NCBI GenBank assembly: GCA_016928915.1
Contig: JAFGJT010000002.1
Location: 1 to 56,224 of the forward strand
From: Candidatus Peregrinibacteria bacterium
GTDB lineage: Bacteria > Patescibacteriota > Gracilibacteria > UBA1369 > PNNO01
Length of the DNA stretch: 56,224 bases
Reading direction: 5' to 3'
Shown here: in pieces, positions 49,106 to 56,224 of the stretch
How positions within the stretch are numbered: position 1 is the stretch's first letter
How the letters are laid out: each line of letters begins with the position of its first letter
Notes under the pieces: model-generated
Told to the model about the DNA's origin: nothing
The model's input: only the letters and a program-made list of their open reading frames with translations
The model's database searches: none
Translations under genes and position numbers: made by a program

Positions 49106-50499
49106 AAAAAGTAAAAGCCAATAAGCATAAAAGAAATAAAAGCAGTAAACCCTAACAAATAATTAGTTTCGAAAGCGGCTTTGTTTGAGTTTGAATGAGA
49201 ATTTTCCGTCGATGAATAAGAGTTTAAAAAATCCACAGCGGCAAAATTTAAAGGGGCTGTGTCCCAATAAACCTTTTCGCTTATAACCGCGGATTTGTTT
49301 TCAACTTTAAAATCAAACTCCCGGTAGTTAGTTTGTATTATTTTGTTTTTTTCTTGAATAAGCCCGTATAATGTTACCGTATAATTGCCTTCTTCAAATT
49401 TTCTTGGCGAATAAATAGTAAATTCGCCGTTCTTTTTTGTTACAACCGCAGATACATCAATAAAATTTTCATTTTGCCATATTGCGACTATTCCATATTC
49501 AGAACCGCTGTTCCCGGTAAGTTTAATATAGCTGTTTTCAAAATAAAGAATATTGTTTTCAGGAATATCCACTTTTAATTCAGTATATTCATAATTATCA
49601 TCAATTTTAAAATAATCTGCATTTTTTTGCTCAAATCCTTCCCAAATAATCTTTGACTTGTATTCACCGTTTTCAAGATAGACTTCTGAATATTTTACAA
49701 AATTAAGATCTTTTTTCGGTTCAATAAAAAACAGACCGATCATTGTTAAAGGATCCATTTTTTCAATTTGAATTTGTGTATTATTTATAGATTTATTGTG
49801 ATTTTTGCCAAAATCCGCTCTTCCCACAAAAAACGGTTTATGTTCCGTATAATAATAGTCGTTAAAAAGCGCAATTCCCTTATAATCATCGGTCGGATCA
49901 TATTTTAAAGGATCAAGACCGTAAACAAGTTTTTCATCACAGTCGCCTATGCCGTCATTGTCGCTGTCATAATCGTATGGGTTTGTTCCCATGAATTTAT
50001 TTTCAAATTTAAGGCTGCAGCCGTCGAGATCCTCATATAATATTTTGCTTAAAGGTTTTTGCTGCTCCGGAGCTGTTACCTCAGGGATGTCTTCGGGCGC
50101 TTCATGTAATTCAAGTTCGGGTTTTTTAATGTCCGGTAGATTTTTAAGTTTCGCTGAGTCCTTTTCCCCCTCTCTTACAAGTCTGCCGCCGGCTACAGAG
50201 CCTCCTCCGCCGCCCGGACCGGGCGGAGTTGCACCCGATGATAATGCACTGTTTGAGTCAATTACAGAATAAGAAGCAGATTCCATAATTCTGCTTGTCC
50301 AGAAAATTGAGCTTAAATCCATGCTTGCCCCATTTCCGGACAGATGTTCGCTGGAATTCGCAAAATTAAGCGCTTCATCATTTAATGTGAAGTTAGAGCT
50401 GAAAGATGAGGCAAAAACCTGCGGTATATTTAATAAAAATACGGAAGTTATCAGTAAAATTAATAGTTTTGTTATTTGTTTTAATTTTTTTATAATCAT
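49078..50499 (-). CDS. Cell-surface protein with calcium-binding repeat and C-terminal membrane anchor
   Basis: A 473-residue protein: signal peptide (LLILLITSVFLLNIPQVFA), a Ser/Gly-rich stretch with GPGGGGG, and a thrombospondin-type-3-like calcium loop NPYDYDSDNDGIGDCDEKLVYGLDP (about 170-195). An Ig-like beta region follows (about 225-400), ending in a membrane helix (LLGFTAFISFMLIGFYFLC) and a basic tail KQKKSQN. It should sit in the membrane with the bulk outside. The three minus-strand genes from here to 46597 form one unit. Function unknown. Confidence 0.82.
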   Translation of the reverse strand: MIIKKLKQITKLLILLITSVFLLNIPQVFASSFSSNFTLNDEALNFANSSEHLSGNGASMDLSSIFWTSRIMESASYSVIDSNSALSSGATPPGPGGGGGSVAGGRLVREGEKDSAKLKNLPDIKKPELELHEAPEDIPEVTAPEQQKPLSKILYEDLDGCSLKFENKFMGTNPYDYDSDNDGIGDCDEKLVYGLDPLKYDPTDDYKGIALFNDYYYTEHKPFFVGRADFGKNHNKSINNTQIQIEKMDPLTMIGLFFIEPKKDLNFVKYSEVYLENGEYKSKIIWEGFEQKNADYFKIDDNYEYTELKVDIPENNILYFENSYIKLTGNSGSEYGIVAIWQNENFIDVSAVVTKKNGEFTIYSPRKFEEGNYTVTLYGLIQEKNKIIQTNYREFDFKVENKSAVISEKVYWDTAPLNFAAVDFLNSYSSTENSHSNSNKAAFETNYLLGFTAFISFMLIGFYFLCKQKKSQN

Positions 50500-50522
50500 G
50501 TCGTTTTATTGATTTTCAGTAT

Positions 50523-50551
50523 ATAATAACATTTTTTTGACTTTTTTGCAA
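50523..50551 (-). promoter_or_regulatory. Promoter of the three-gene surface-protein unit
   Basis: On the minus strand TTGCAA (50546-50551), 17 bases, TATTAT (50523-50528), about 25 bases before the ATG at 50499. Confidence 0.55.
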
Positions 50552-50595
50552 ATACCTTTTATGCATTGAGGTGGCGTTATATATATAAAATAACT

Positions 50596-50624
50596 TTGAT
50601 AACTTATAAATATTATGTTAAAAT
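50596..50624 (+). promoter_or_regulatory. Promoter of the beta-helix protein gene
   Basis: TTGATA (50596-50601), 17 bases, TAAAAT (50619-50624); predicted start near 50631, about 30 bases before the TTG start at 50662. It is divergent from the surface unit's promoter. Confidence 0.55.
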
Positions 50625-50661
50625 AAAAAAACTAATAAACTATTATTAATCAATTGAAATA

Positions 50662-53600
50662 TTGATTAAGTTAATAAATAAAATCCGCAAAATAATTATT
50701 TTATTTGGTGTTTTTGTATTTGTTTCTGCAAATGCAGGAGCGCAGATGTTTATTATAAACACCGATATTCAGTATGAGGAAAATAAAATAATCATTGATG
50801 CGGACGGCACGGGCGGGGATGTTACCTTGCAGTTTGGAACAGATATTAATGATTATTTAAAATTCAACCAGTCCTCAAAACTGTTTTCTTTTAATGCGGA
50901 TATTGATATGCAGGGTTTTGAAATACAAAAGTTCAGCCTTGAAAAACTTGCCGCGCCTCCGATATGCGACGCAGCGTCAAAAGGACATTTATATTACAAC
51001 ACTGTTGATAACAACACCTATGCATGCGACGGGTCGGTCTGGGAGGACGTGACCGCACTTGCAACAACATCTTCAAAGGTTGTCACGGTAGGTTCGGTTA
51101 ATGCCGATTATGCGACTATTTCTGCTGCTGCCGCTTATTTAAATACTTTATCCGGCGGAATTATTCTTTTATCCGCTGAAACACACATTATTAACAGCGC
51201 AATAAACTTAAGAAACATTACTTTGGTTGGAAAAGACGATATGGACACCACAATACAATTTACCGGAGCCGGACAGATTGATTCTTTTGACACTGCTTTT
51301 AAATTTTTAAAATTTGATGTCAATTCCATTACGGACGATATGGCTATAGATGTGCAGGAAGGTTCTTCTTCACTTTATTTTGAATGGGTTGACATTGACA
51401 TACAGGATGCCGGCGATTCGCTTGTTGACAGCAATGCCGCGGCCGCGCCGACTGTTGTAATCAAATTTGTTAAATCTGATGAATCCGGAGGCGCGGGTAA
51501 AATTTTAAAAACCAAAGCCGCAAGCAATCTAAATACAGCGTCTACTATATTTATTGATTCAAGAAGCACGGATAATGCGCTTCAGGTTTCGGACTGGGAT
51601 TCAAAAATAACATCCGGTGGAAATGTAAATACTACAGGGTCATTACTTCCGGTCCCCGCTGATACAATTATTGTTTCTCCAACAATGAATCTGCAGGGGG
51701 CGATTGATTCCCTTGTTTTAACGGGAAGGGGAGGTTTAATAACTTTGCTGCCGGGAATTTATGATATTTCGCAGCCAATTTCAATTCAGGGAAACAATGT
51801 TCAAATTGTCGGCTACGGGGATTCTTCTGTTATAAGAGCAAGCGGATTTGCGGGAATAACAAGTGAGACAGCGGCTGTACAGGTTGGGGCGACTAATGGC
51901 ACTGGGCCTGTAAACGGCGTTATTTTAAGAGATTTTAAAGTTGAAGTCGGAACTGTTGCAACATCAACAGACATTCATGGAATAAGATTTACGGGAGGAA
52001 GAGATCATCTTGTTGATAATGTGACGGTTCAAAGAATTAACGGTACAGCGGGATCCGGAGCGAATGCAAAAATAGGCATACAGATGCTGGACAGTACCAC
52101 GCAGCAGCTAACAAGGCCAATTGTAAGAAATTCACGTGTTTTTGGAAACGGCGGTACGAATTATTTTACTGACGGAATACATGTTACTTCCGATCCGGTT
52201 ATTACCGGAGTTTTCGGATATGGGCAGGGAATAGCAAATGCTTTAATTGACGGAAATAATGTTGATTTTGTACGTGAAACAGGTCTTGTGTTTTATGGCG
52301 CCAACAACAGCGCACTGTTTAATAACCGCGTAACCAGAATGGGAGCAGCCGGAACTTCGGCTTATGGAATATATATCGGAAGCTCCAGTAATATTAATAT
52401 GAACGCTAATGTTTTTTCCGGCTCTTTAAGCACTTCTGCAATAGGAATAGGAATTGAGGCCCTTAATCCATCTGCTGCAAGGCAAACAATAGATTGTATT
52501 TTTGATAATAATATTATTGACGGCATGGGTAGTGGCGGCGTCGGCTTTGGTGTAGGTTTCCAGCTTGGAAATGCGGGAGGAAACGCTCAGGTTCATCGGA
52601 ATTCACTACAAAGCAATGCTGTTTTGGGGGCATCCAACATTGTAACAACGGCTATTCAGGTAAGAGGCAATGCCGATGATAATACTTTTTCTCAGTCTAA
52701 TATTTCAGGAGGAGCAAATCCATGGGATACTGGTATAGCTTTACAAAGCGCTTTACAGGAAAGAAATAAAATTGTTGTAAACAGATACAATAATATTACG
52801 CTTATTTTAAATGATGCGGGTACAGATACGCAGCTTGGTGTAACGCACCACAGAGTATCAGCCAATCCCACAGTTAATGATGATGTTAATGATGGTTATG
52901 GAATCGGAACAATCTGGATTAATACTTCAACAAATACAACATTTATGCTTGTAGACAGTACCGCCGGAGCCGCCGTATGGAATCAAATTGACAATGAGGT
53001 TGGCAGTGTAAGCGGTACCGATGCAAATAATTTTATTCTTGACCAAGACGGAACGGGAGGAGATGTGACTTTGCAGTTTGGCACAACAATAACAAGACTT
53101 TTCGGCTGGGATGGAACAAGTAATTATATTTCTACTTTTAACAACCAGTTAAGATTTAGAGTTATTCAGAGTTCCGGTATCCCTTTTGCGTGCGGCGCAT
53201 CGGTTGCGGGCACACAATGGATGGATACAGATACAGGGATAGTATATGTTTGTGATTCTTCCAATGGAAGAGATAAATGGCTTTCAATGAATGACATAGT
53301 TATGTATGGTGAAAATTCCGGAACATGTAATTCGGGCGCTGATTTGAATAGCAGTCTTGCATGCGCTGTTCAGTGGGGAGGATCTTTGGGACCGGATACA
53401 GGAACTAATTTAGGTTTTTATATTCCTTACCCTATTACAATAACCGGCTATGGATTTGCAGAAGACAATGATGCCTGTACAAGCGGATCGTTTGATCTTG
53501 AGGCGTGGAGCACGGGAAGCAATGCAGATGATAATAATTATTCTTTTGAAACAAATATTGTAACGGGTTTAAATGGCCAGGCCCATAACAGTAATTCATT

Positions 53601-53712
53601 AAATATTGATGTTGCGGGCAACCAGTATATTATTTGGGGGATGGACAACAACTGCGGACAGAATATTGATGACTGGAATCTTATACTTTATTACCGTTGG
53701 AGGCACAATTAG
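50662..53712 (+). CDS. Large secreted parallel-beta-helix surface protein
   Basis: A 1016-residue protein beginning at TTG (50662); the first ATG lies after the signal peptide (KIIILFGVFVFVSANAGA), so TTG is required. An FG module (GGDVTLQFGTDINDYLKF) and a short tail-like piece (HLYYNTVDNNTYACDGSVW) lead to a long right-handed beta-helix (about 150-720) of pectate-lyase type, with recurrent GI-x-IG, NNV and N-rich turns (YDISQPISIQGNNVQIVGYG, DHLVDNVTVQRING). A second FG module (GGDVTLQFGTTITRLFGW) and a C-terminal beta domain follow. Catalytic residues of lyases are not evident. Probably an exposed adhesin or polysaccharide-binding fibre. Confidence 0.85.
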   Translation: MIKLINKIRKIIILFGVFVFVSANAGAQMFIINTDIQYEENKIIIDADGTGGDVTLQFGTDINDYLKFNQSSKLFSFNADIDMQGFEIQKFSLEKLAAPPICDAASKGHLYYNTVDNNTYACDGSVWEDVTALATTSSKVVTVGSVNADYATISAAAAYLNTLSGGIILLSAETHIINSAINLRNITLVGKDDMDTTIQFTGAGQIDSFDTAFKFLKFDVNSITDDMAIDVQEGSSSLYFEWVDIDIQDAGDSLVDSNAAAAPTVVIKFVKSDESGGAGKILKTKAASNLNTASTIFIDSRSTDNALQVSDWDSKITSGGNVNTTGSLLPVPADTIIVSPTMNLQGAIDSLVLTGRGGLITLLPGIYDISQPISIQGNNVQIVGYGDSSVIRASGFAGITSETAAVQVGATNGTGPVNGVILRDFKVEVGTVATSTDIHGIRFTGGRDHLVDNVTVQRINGTAGSGANAKIGIQMLDSTTQQLTRPIVRNSRVFGNGGTNYFTDGIHVTSDPVITGVFGYGQGIANALIDGNNVDFVRETGLVFYGANNSALFNNRVTRMGAAGTSAYGIYIGSSSNINMNANVFSGSLSTSAIGIGIEALNPSAARQTIDCIFDNNIIDGMGSGGVGFGVGFQLGNAGGNAQVHRNSLQSNAVLGASNIVTTAIQVRGNADDNTFSQSNISGGANPWDTGIALQSALQERNKIVVNRYNNITLILNDAGTDTQLGVTHHRVSANPTVNDDVNDGYGIGTIWINTSTNTTFMLVDSTAGAAVWNQIDNEVGSVSGTDANNFILDQDGTGGDVTLQFGTTITRLFGWDGTSNYISTFNNQLRFRVIQSSGIPFACGASVAGTQWMDTDTGIVYVCDSSNGRDKWLSMNDIVMYGENSGTCNSGADLNSSLACAVQWGGSLGPDTGTNLGFYIPYPITITGYGFAEDNDACTSGSFDLEAWSTGSNADDNNYSFETNIVTGLNGQAHNSNSLNIDVAGNQYIIWGMDNNCGQNIDDWNLILYYRWRHN

Positions 53713-53720
53713 TTTCAGCA

Positions 53721-54167
53721 CTAAAATATTGTAATGATTCGCCATCCTTTTTTTGAAGTTTTTTCAAGAACCGCAGCAGTTCCTTCATAAAATCGTATTG
53801 GTAATTTAATTTCATCACCTTCAAGCAGAAGACCGCTTAATGATTGCATAAAAGGCAGGTGCCCCACAATCATTAAATCATGATTGATTGAGGCGATTTT
53901 TTCCGCCCACGGCTTTACTTCATCGTTTGGATTAAGCCCTTCCTGCTGCGAAATTTTATCTGTTTTTAAAACGTATTCCGCAAGAATTTCCGCGGTTTGT
54001 TTTGCTCTTAATTTCCCGCTGTGAAAAATTTCTTCAACCACATAACCATTGTTTTTAAGTTGTTGTCCGATTTGTTTAATATCTGATTTGCCCTTATCTG
54101 AAAGGGGTTTGTCGGGGTTAACAGATTCCGGTATGTATTCACCGTGGCGTACTAAAAATAGTTTCAT
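53721..54167 (-). CDS. sixA: Phosphohistidine phosphatase SixA-like (histidine phosphatase superfamily)
   Basis: A 148-residue histidine phosphatase: FLVRHGEYIPES at the N-terminus with catalytic H8 and R7, LSDKGKSDIKQIGQQL, the second catalytic region FHSGKLRAKQTAEIL and DLMIVGHLPFMQSL with the second catalytic His. Compact size and the LVRHGxY start are typical of SixA, which removes phosphate from histidine of phosphotransfer proteins. Whether the substrate here is a protein or a small molecule is open. Convergent with the beta-helix gene. Confidence 0.88.
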   Translation of the reverse strand: MKLFLVRHGEYIPESVNPDKPLSDKGKSDIKQIGQQLKNNGYVVEEIFHSGKLRAKQTAEILAEYVLKTDKISQQEGLNPNDEVKPWAEKIASINHDLMIVGHLPFMQSLSGLLLEGDEIKLPIRFYEGTAAVLEKTSKKGWRIITIF

Positions 54168-54229
54168 GTTTTATTATTAAAATGCAAGACCGCGGGCTTT
54201 TAAAGTCGGGGGCCTGTTTTTATATTTAT

Positions 54230-54275
54230 GCGGCCCTTTAAATGCAGGGGCCGCTTTTGCCCCGCTTCGCGGGGC
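54230..54275. repeat. Stacked GC-rich hairpins downstream of tRNA-Glu
   Basis: Two perfect hairpins lie side by side: GCGGCCC (54230-54236) with GGGCCGC (54248-54254), and GCCCCGC (54259-54265) with GCGGGGC (54269-54275). Neither has a proper T run on the minus strand, so they may protect or process the tRNA 3' end rather than terminate. Their GC content stands out strongly from the AT-rich surroundings. Confidence 0.6.
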
Positions 54276-54277
54276 AT

Positions 54278-54352
54278 TGGTAGGGCCAAGGGGAATCGAA
54301 CCCCTGTTATCAGGATGAAAACCTGACGTCCTAACCACTAGACGATGGCCCC
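54278..54352 (-). tRNA. tRNA-Glu (anticodon UUC)
   Basis: On the minus strand a complete cloverleaf: acceptor GGGGCCA with TGGCCCT (one G-U pair), D arm with CTAGTGGTTAGGA, anticodon arm TCAGG-TTTTCAT-CCTGA giving anticodon TTC, and T arm CAGGGGTTCGATTCCCCTTG. The discriminator A is followed by an encoded CCA (54278-54280). The 5' base is at 54352. Confidence 0.97.
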
Positions 54353-54410
54353 GAATTTTCAAAAATGAAACGCAAAGAAAAGTATATAGATTGGCGTTTT
54401 AAAGTCAAAT

Positions 54411-54749
54411 TTAATTCGTAATAAATGTGGTTTTTTCGGGGTTAATCATTACATCGATTTTGTCGGTGCTTTCAAGGTGAAGTATTGACCTTGCCTGTAA
54501 AATTTTTAAACGCAGTTCTTTATTTATTGCTTCGAGTTCGGCGTTTTGGAGCTGCAGCTGTGAATGTATGTAGCCTTTTTGCGCGCTGTTTGAAGTGTTA
54601 AGCAAAAAAACAACGCTCAAAGCAACTGTTATAAGTATTAATCCAAAAAAAAGCCATATTATGGCGCGCCTTACTTCCTGTGAAAGTGTTGTTCTTTTTT
54701 TCATTGTCTTTTTCCCGTACCTTTTTCTTAAAATATCTTCGTCTATCAT
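54411..54749 (-). CDS. DivIC/FtsL-like septum-formation protein
   Basis: A 112-residue bitopic protein: a charged cytoplasmic N-terminus (EDILRKRYGKKTMKKRTTLSQ), one membrane helix (about 30-50, AIIWLFFGLILITVALSVVFLL) and an extracellular coiled coil (about 62-92, LQLQNAELEAINKELRLKI). That is the topology of DivIC/FtsB and FtsL. It starts directly at the stop of the SLH-RlpA gene, so the two are one transcript. Its partner may be the FtsL-like protein at 19877. The family is weakly conserved, so DivIC versus FtsL cannot be settled. Confidence 0.72.
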   Translation of the reverse strand: MIDEDILRKRYGKKTMKKRTTLSQEVRRAIIWLFFGLILITVALSVVFLLNTSNSAQKGYIHSQLQLQNAELEAINKELRLKILQARSILHLESTDKIDVMINPEKTTFITN

Positions 54750-55727
54750 TTATTGCTGTGTTATTGTTTGATATTCAACCCAGATCACGCCCTGACCCGT
54801 GTACCCAATCTGTTCAAATGCGCTTTTTGATAAGTCGATTACTCTGCCTGTTATATATGGTCCCCGGTCATTGATTCTTACTTCAATGGATTTGCCGTTT
54901 TCAAGATTTGTTACTTTTACCATTGTATTAAACGGGAGTGTTAAATGGGCGGCAGTTAATTCCGAAGCAAGATAAGGTTCTCCCGAAGCTGTTCCGCGCC
55001 CCTCAAACCAGTCGCTGTAATAGCTGCCTCCGCCGTATCTGCAACCTTCTTTGCTTTTTATATAACGGTAGATAAGCTCCGCAAACATTGAACGCGTCAT
55101 TTCTTTTTGAGGGTAAACATTGTTTGACATAGAAACGTAAATAATCTGCCTGTTCTTTGCTTCAAGAAAATATTTTGCAAACCACGCGTCAGAATTAACA
55201 TCGTTAAAAGGATTTTCAGACGGCTCAATAAGCTCAAGATTATCGCTTTCCATGACTATTTTAAAACTTTCAGCCCTGTTTATAGTATTATCGGGCTTAA
55301 ATGTCCCGTCGGCAAAACCGTTTATTATATTTTCTTCAACTGACTTTTTAACATATGGAAAATACCACATGCTTTTATAAATATCCGGGAACGTTACCAG
55401 TTCGATATTGTTTTTATGATCCGTTCCTCCGATTAAATTGTTTGTTATATATTCCTGGGTGATTATATTATTTGCGAGCAGTATAAGTTTTAAAGCTTCA
55501 ATACGGCTAATAAGCCTGTCCGGCTGAAATGTGCCGTCCTGATAGCCTTCAATAATACCGTTTTCTTTTAAATATTTAATCGCCACATATTCGGAATGCC
55601 CAAGCGGCACGTCAATAAAAATATTTTCATTTTCAGGGTTCTGCTGTTCTTCCTGCGCTAAAACTGAAACAAAATTTACGGAACCGACAATTAGTGCAAA
55701 ACTCAGAATGCATTTAATTAATCTCAT
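54750..55727 (-). CDS. SLH-RlpA fusion, secreted
   Basis: A 325-residue exported protein: signal peptide (LIKCILSFALIVGSVNFVSV, cut before QEEQQ), three SLH repeats (FIDVPLGHSEYVAIKYLKEN, FPDIYKSMWYFPYVKKS, FNDVNSDAWFAKYFLEAK) and a C-terminal double-psi beta-barrel of RlpA type (about 232-320: GGGSYYSDWFEGRGTASGE, LPFNTMVKVTNLENGKS, VRINDRGPYITGRVIDLSKSAFEQIG). RlpA acts on or binds denuded peptidoglycan at septa, and SLH repeats fix it to the wall surface. The gene lies 4 bases after jag and directly before the DivIC-like gene, which fits a role in division. Confidence 0.9.
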   Translation of the reverse strand: MRLIKCILSFALIVGSVNFVSVLAQEEQQNPENENIFIDVPLGHSEYVAIKYLKENGIIEGYQDGTFQPDRLISRIEALKLILLANNIITQEYITNNLIGGTDHKNNIELVTFPDIYKSMWYFPYVKKSVEENIINGFADGTFKPDNTINRAESFKIVMESDNLELIEPSENPFNDVNSDAWFAKYFLEAKNRQIIYVSMSNNVYPQKEMTRSMFAELIYRYIKSKEGCRYGGGSYYSDWFEGRGTASGEPYLASELTAAHLTLPFNTMVKVTNLENGKSIEVRINDRGPYITGRVIDLSKSAFEQIGYTGQGVIWVEYQTITQQ

Positions 55728-55731
55728 TTGA

Positions 55732-56202
55732 TTAATTTTTATTAACTATTGTAACCTGCCTGTGATCTCCGTCACCTATACTTTCGGTTTTAAGGTCCTC
55801 AAATTCGGGGTTTGCCAGATATAAATGGACCAATCGTCTGAAATATCCGGACATGGGCGGAAGAATCTGTGTTTTTCTTGTTTTTCTCGCCATGTCCACT
55901 TTGCGTTTTGCAAGGTTTAGAACATTATCCTCCTGCCTTTTTTTGTAATTATCAACATCAAGAACAATGTTGAACTCGGAATTTGTTTTTTTCCATGCAA
56001 TGATTTTTAAAAGGTGCTGGAGAGCGTGAATTGTTTCACCATGAAATCCGATCAGCATGCTCGGGTCCTCGGCTTCGATATTTAATTTGTATATATCCGA
56101 ATCCAGGGCGGTTTCTTTATCAACCGTTACTTTTTCGTAAGGAGCTTCCAGCTTAATTAAAAGCTGTTCCAGTATTTCCTGAATTACTTTTTCAATTTCC
56201 AT
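55732..56202 (-). CDS. jag: Jag/KhpB RNA-binding protein (KH-R3H)
   Basis: A 156-residue protein with a KH-II-like domain (about 35-90, with IGFHGETIHALQHLLKIIAW in place of a GKxGxTL loop) and an R3H domain (about 95-152, ARKTRKTQILPPMSGYFRRLVHLYLA, SIGDGDHRQVTI). The N-terminal Jag_N domain of firmicute proteins is missing. In many bacteria jag follows rpmH-rnpA-yidC, so on this strand those genes may lie just beyond the end of the window. It is the first gene here of the unit jag, SLH-RlpA, DivIC-like. Confidence 0.92.
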   Translation of the reverse strand: MEIEKVIQEILEQLLIKLEAPYEKVTVDKETALDSDIYKLNIEAEDPSMLIGFHGETIHALQHLLKIIAWKKTNSEFNIVLDVDNYKKRQEDNVLNLAKRKVDMARKTRKTQILPPMSGYFRRLVHLYLANPEFEDLKTESIGDGDHRQVTIVNKN

Positions 56203-56224
56203 TTCATATAGTTTTTAAGAAATA

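Noticed and set aside
54177-54362. 61-codon minus-strand ORF spanning tRNA-Glu
   Set aside because: It translates the tRNA and the adjacent GC hairpins; the apparent peptide is an artefact.
1-56224. UGA recoded to glycine (Gracilibacteria/Absconditabacteria code)
   Set aside because: UGA serves as stop at ATGA gene junctions (hicA, rluB) and no gene contains internal in-frame UGA in a conserved domain.
1-56224. CRISPR arrays, insertion sequences, prophage genes, rRNA genes
   Set aside because: No regularly spaced repeats, transposase or integrase motifs, phage structural genes or rRNA signatures were seen; tail-fibre-like words occur only in secreted surface proteins with signal peptides.

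Overview
This window reads as a chromosomal segment of an AT-rich bacterium of the Candidate Phyla Radiation (Patescibacteria), most likely close to Peregrinibacteria. That placement is inference from gene content: SLH-domain surface proteins, a B12-dependent ribonucleotide reductase with zinc-ribbon tail, a ComEC protein without its metallo-beta-lactamase domain, an ECF sigma factor paired with a FecR/DUF5667 protein, and many long lineage-specific helical or beta-rich proteins. UGA is used as an ordinary stop (for example in ATGA overlaps), so recoding of UGA to Gly is not seen. No IS element, prophage or CRISPR array was found. Most starts lack a Shine-Dalgarno sequence and instead sit behind A-rich leaders of the type TWWAAAAAC-ATG.

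Layout: 0-8.8 kb is accessory and defence DNA: two unknown genes, a HAD phosphatase, a HicA-type toxin with an RHH-tailed antitoxin under a palindromic operator, and a restriction-modification operon (nuclease-methyltransferase fusion, RhuM, a duplicated hsdM tail, a PD-(D/E)XK-like protein and HsdS). 8.9-12.3 kb is the heat-shock locus hrcA-grpE-dnaK with two CIRCE operators overlapping sigma70-type promoters. 12.4-16.4 kb holds unknown genes, including the most unusual unit of the window: a strong promoter, a phenylalanine-rich leader ORF and a terminator with a competing antiterminator, in front of a small peptide gene ending in a Gly/Cys-rich tail (GGGPCGWGGC), a 100-residue protein and a transglutaminase-like/TPR protein.

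16.4-24.9 kb carries gap, tsaC, rsmH-ftsL, fba (behind a foldable RNA leader), fbp and the sigma/FecR pair. 24.9-31.5 kb is a minus-strand envelope operon (SLH-CAP, LCP, pseudouridine synthase, DacA, MraY). 31.6-45.4 kb holds a lipoprotein, a TrmB regulator, ComEC, two membrane-tethered methyltransferase paralogues, a helical-repeat protein, nrdJ, a DJ-1/PfpI protein, a GH1 glycosidase and a VanY-type peptidase. 45.5-53.7 kb is a surface-protein cluster in which three secreted proteins share a small repeated FG...W...FN module. The end carries SixA, tRNA-Glu(UUC), a DivIC-like protein, an SLH-RlpA fusion and jag/khpB.

Taken together the core genes serve sugar-phosphate metabolism (gap, fba, fbp), peptidoglycan synthesis, trimming and surface anchoring (mraY, dacA, vanY-like, LCP, SLH proteins, RlpA) and proteostasis. 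All functional calls are from motifs read by eye; no database search was possible.
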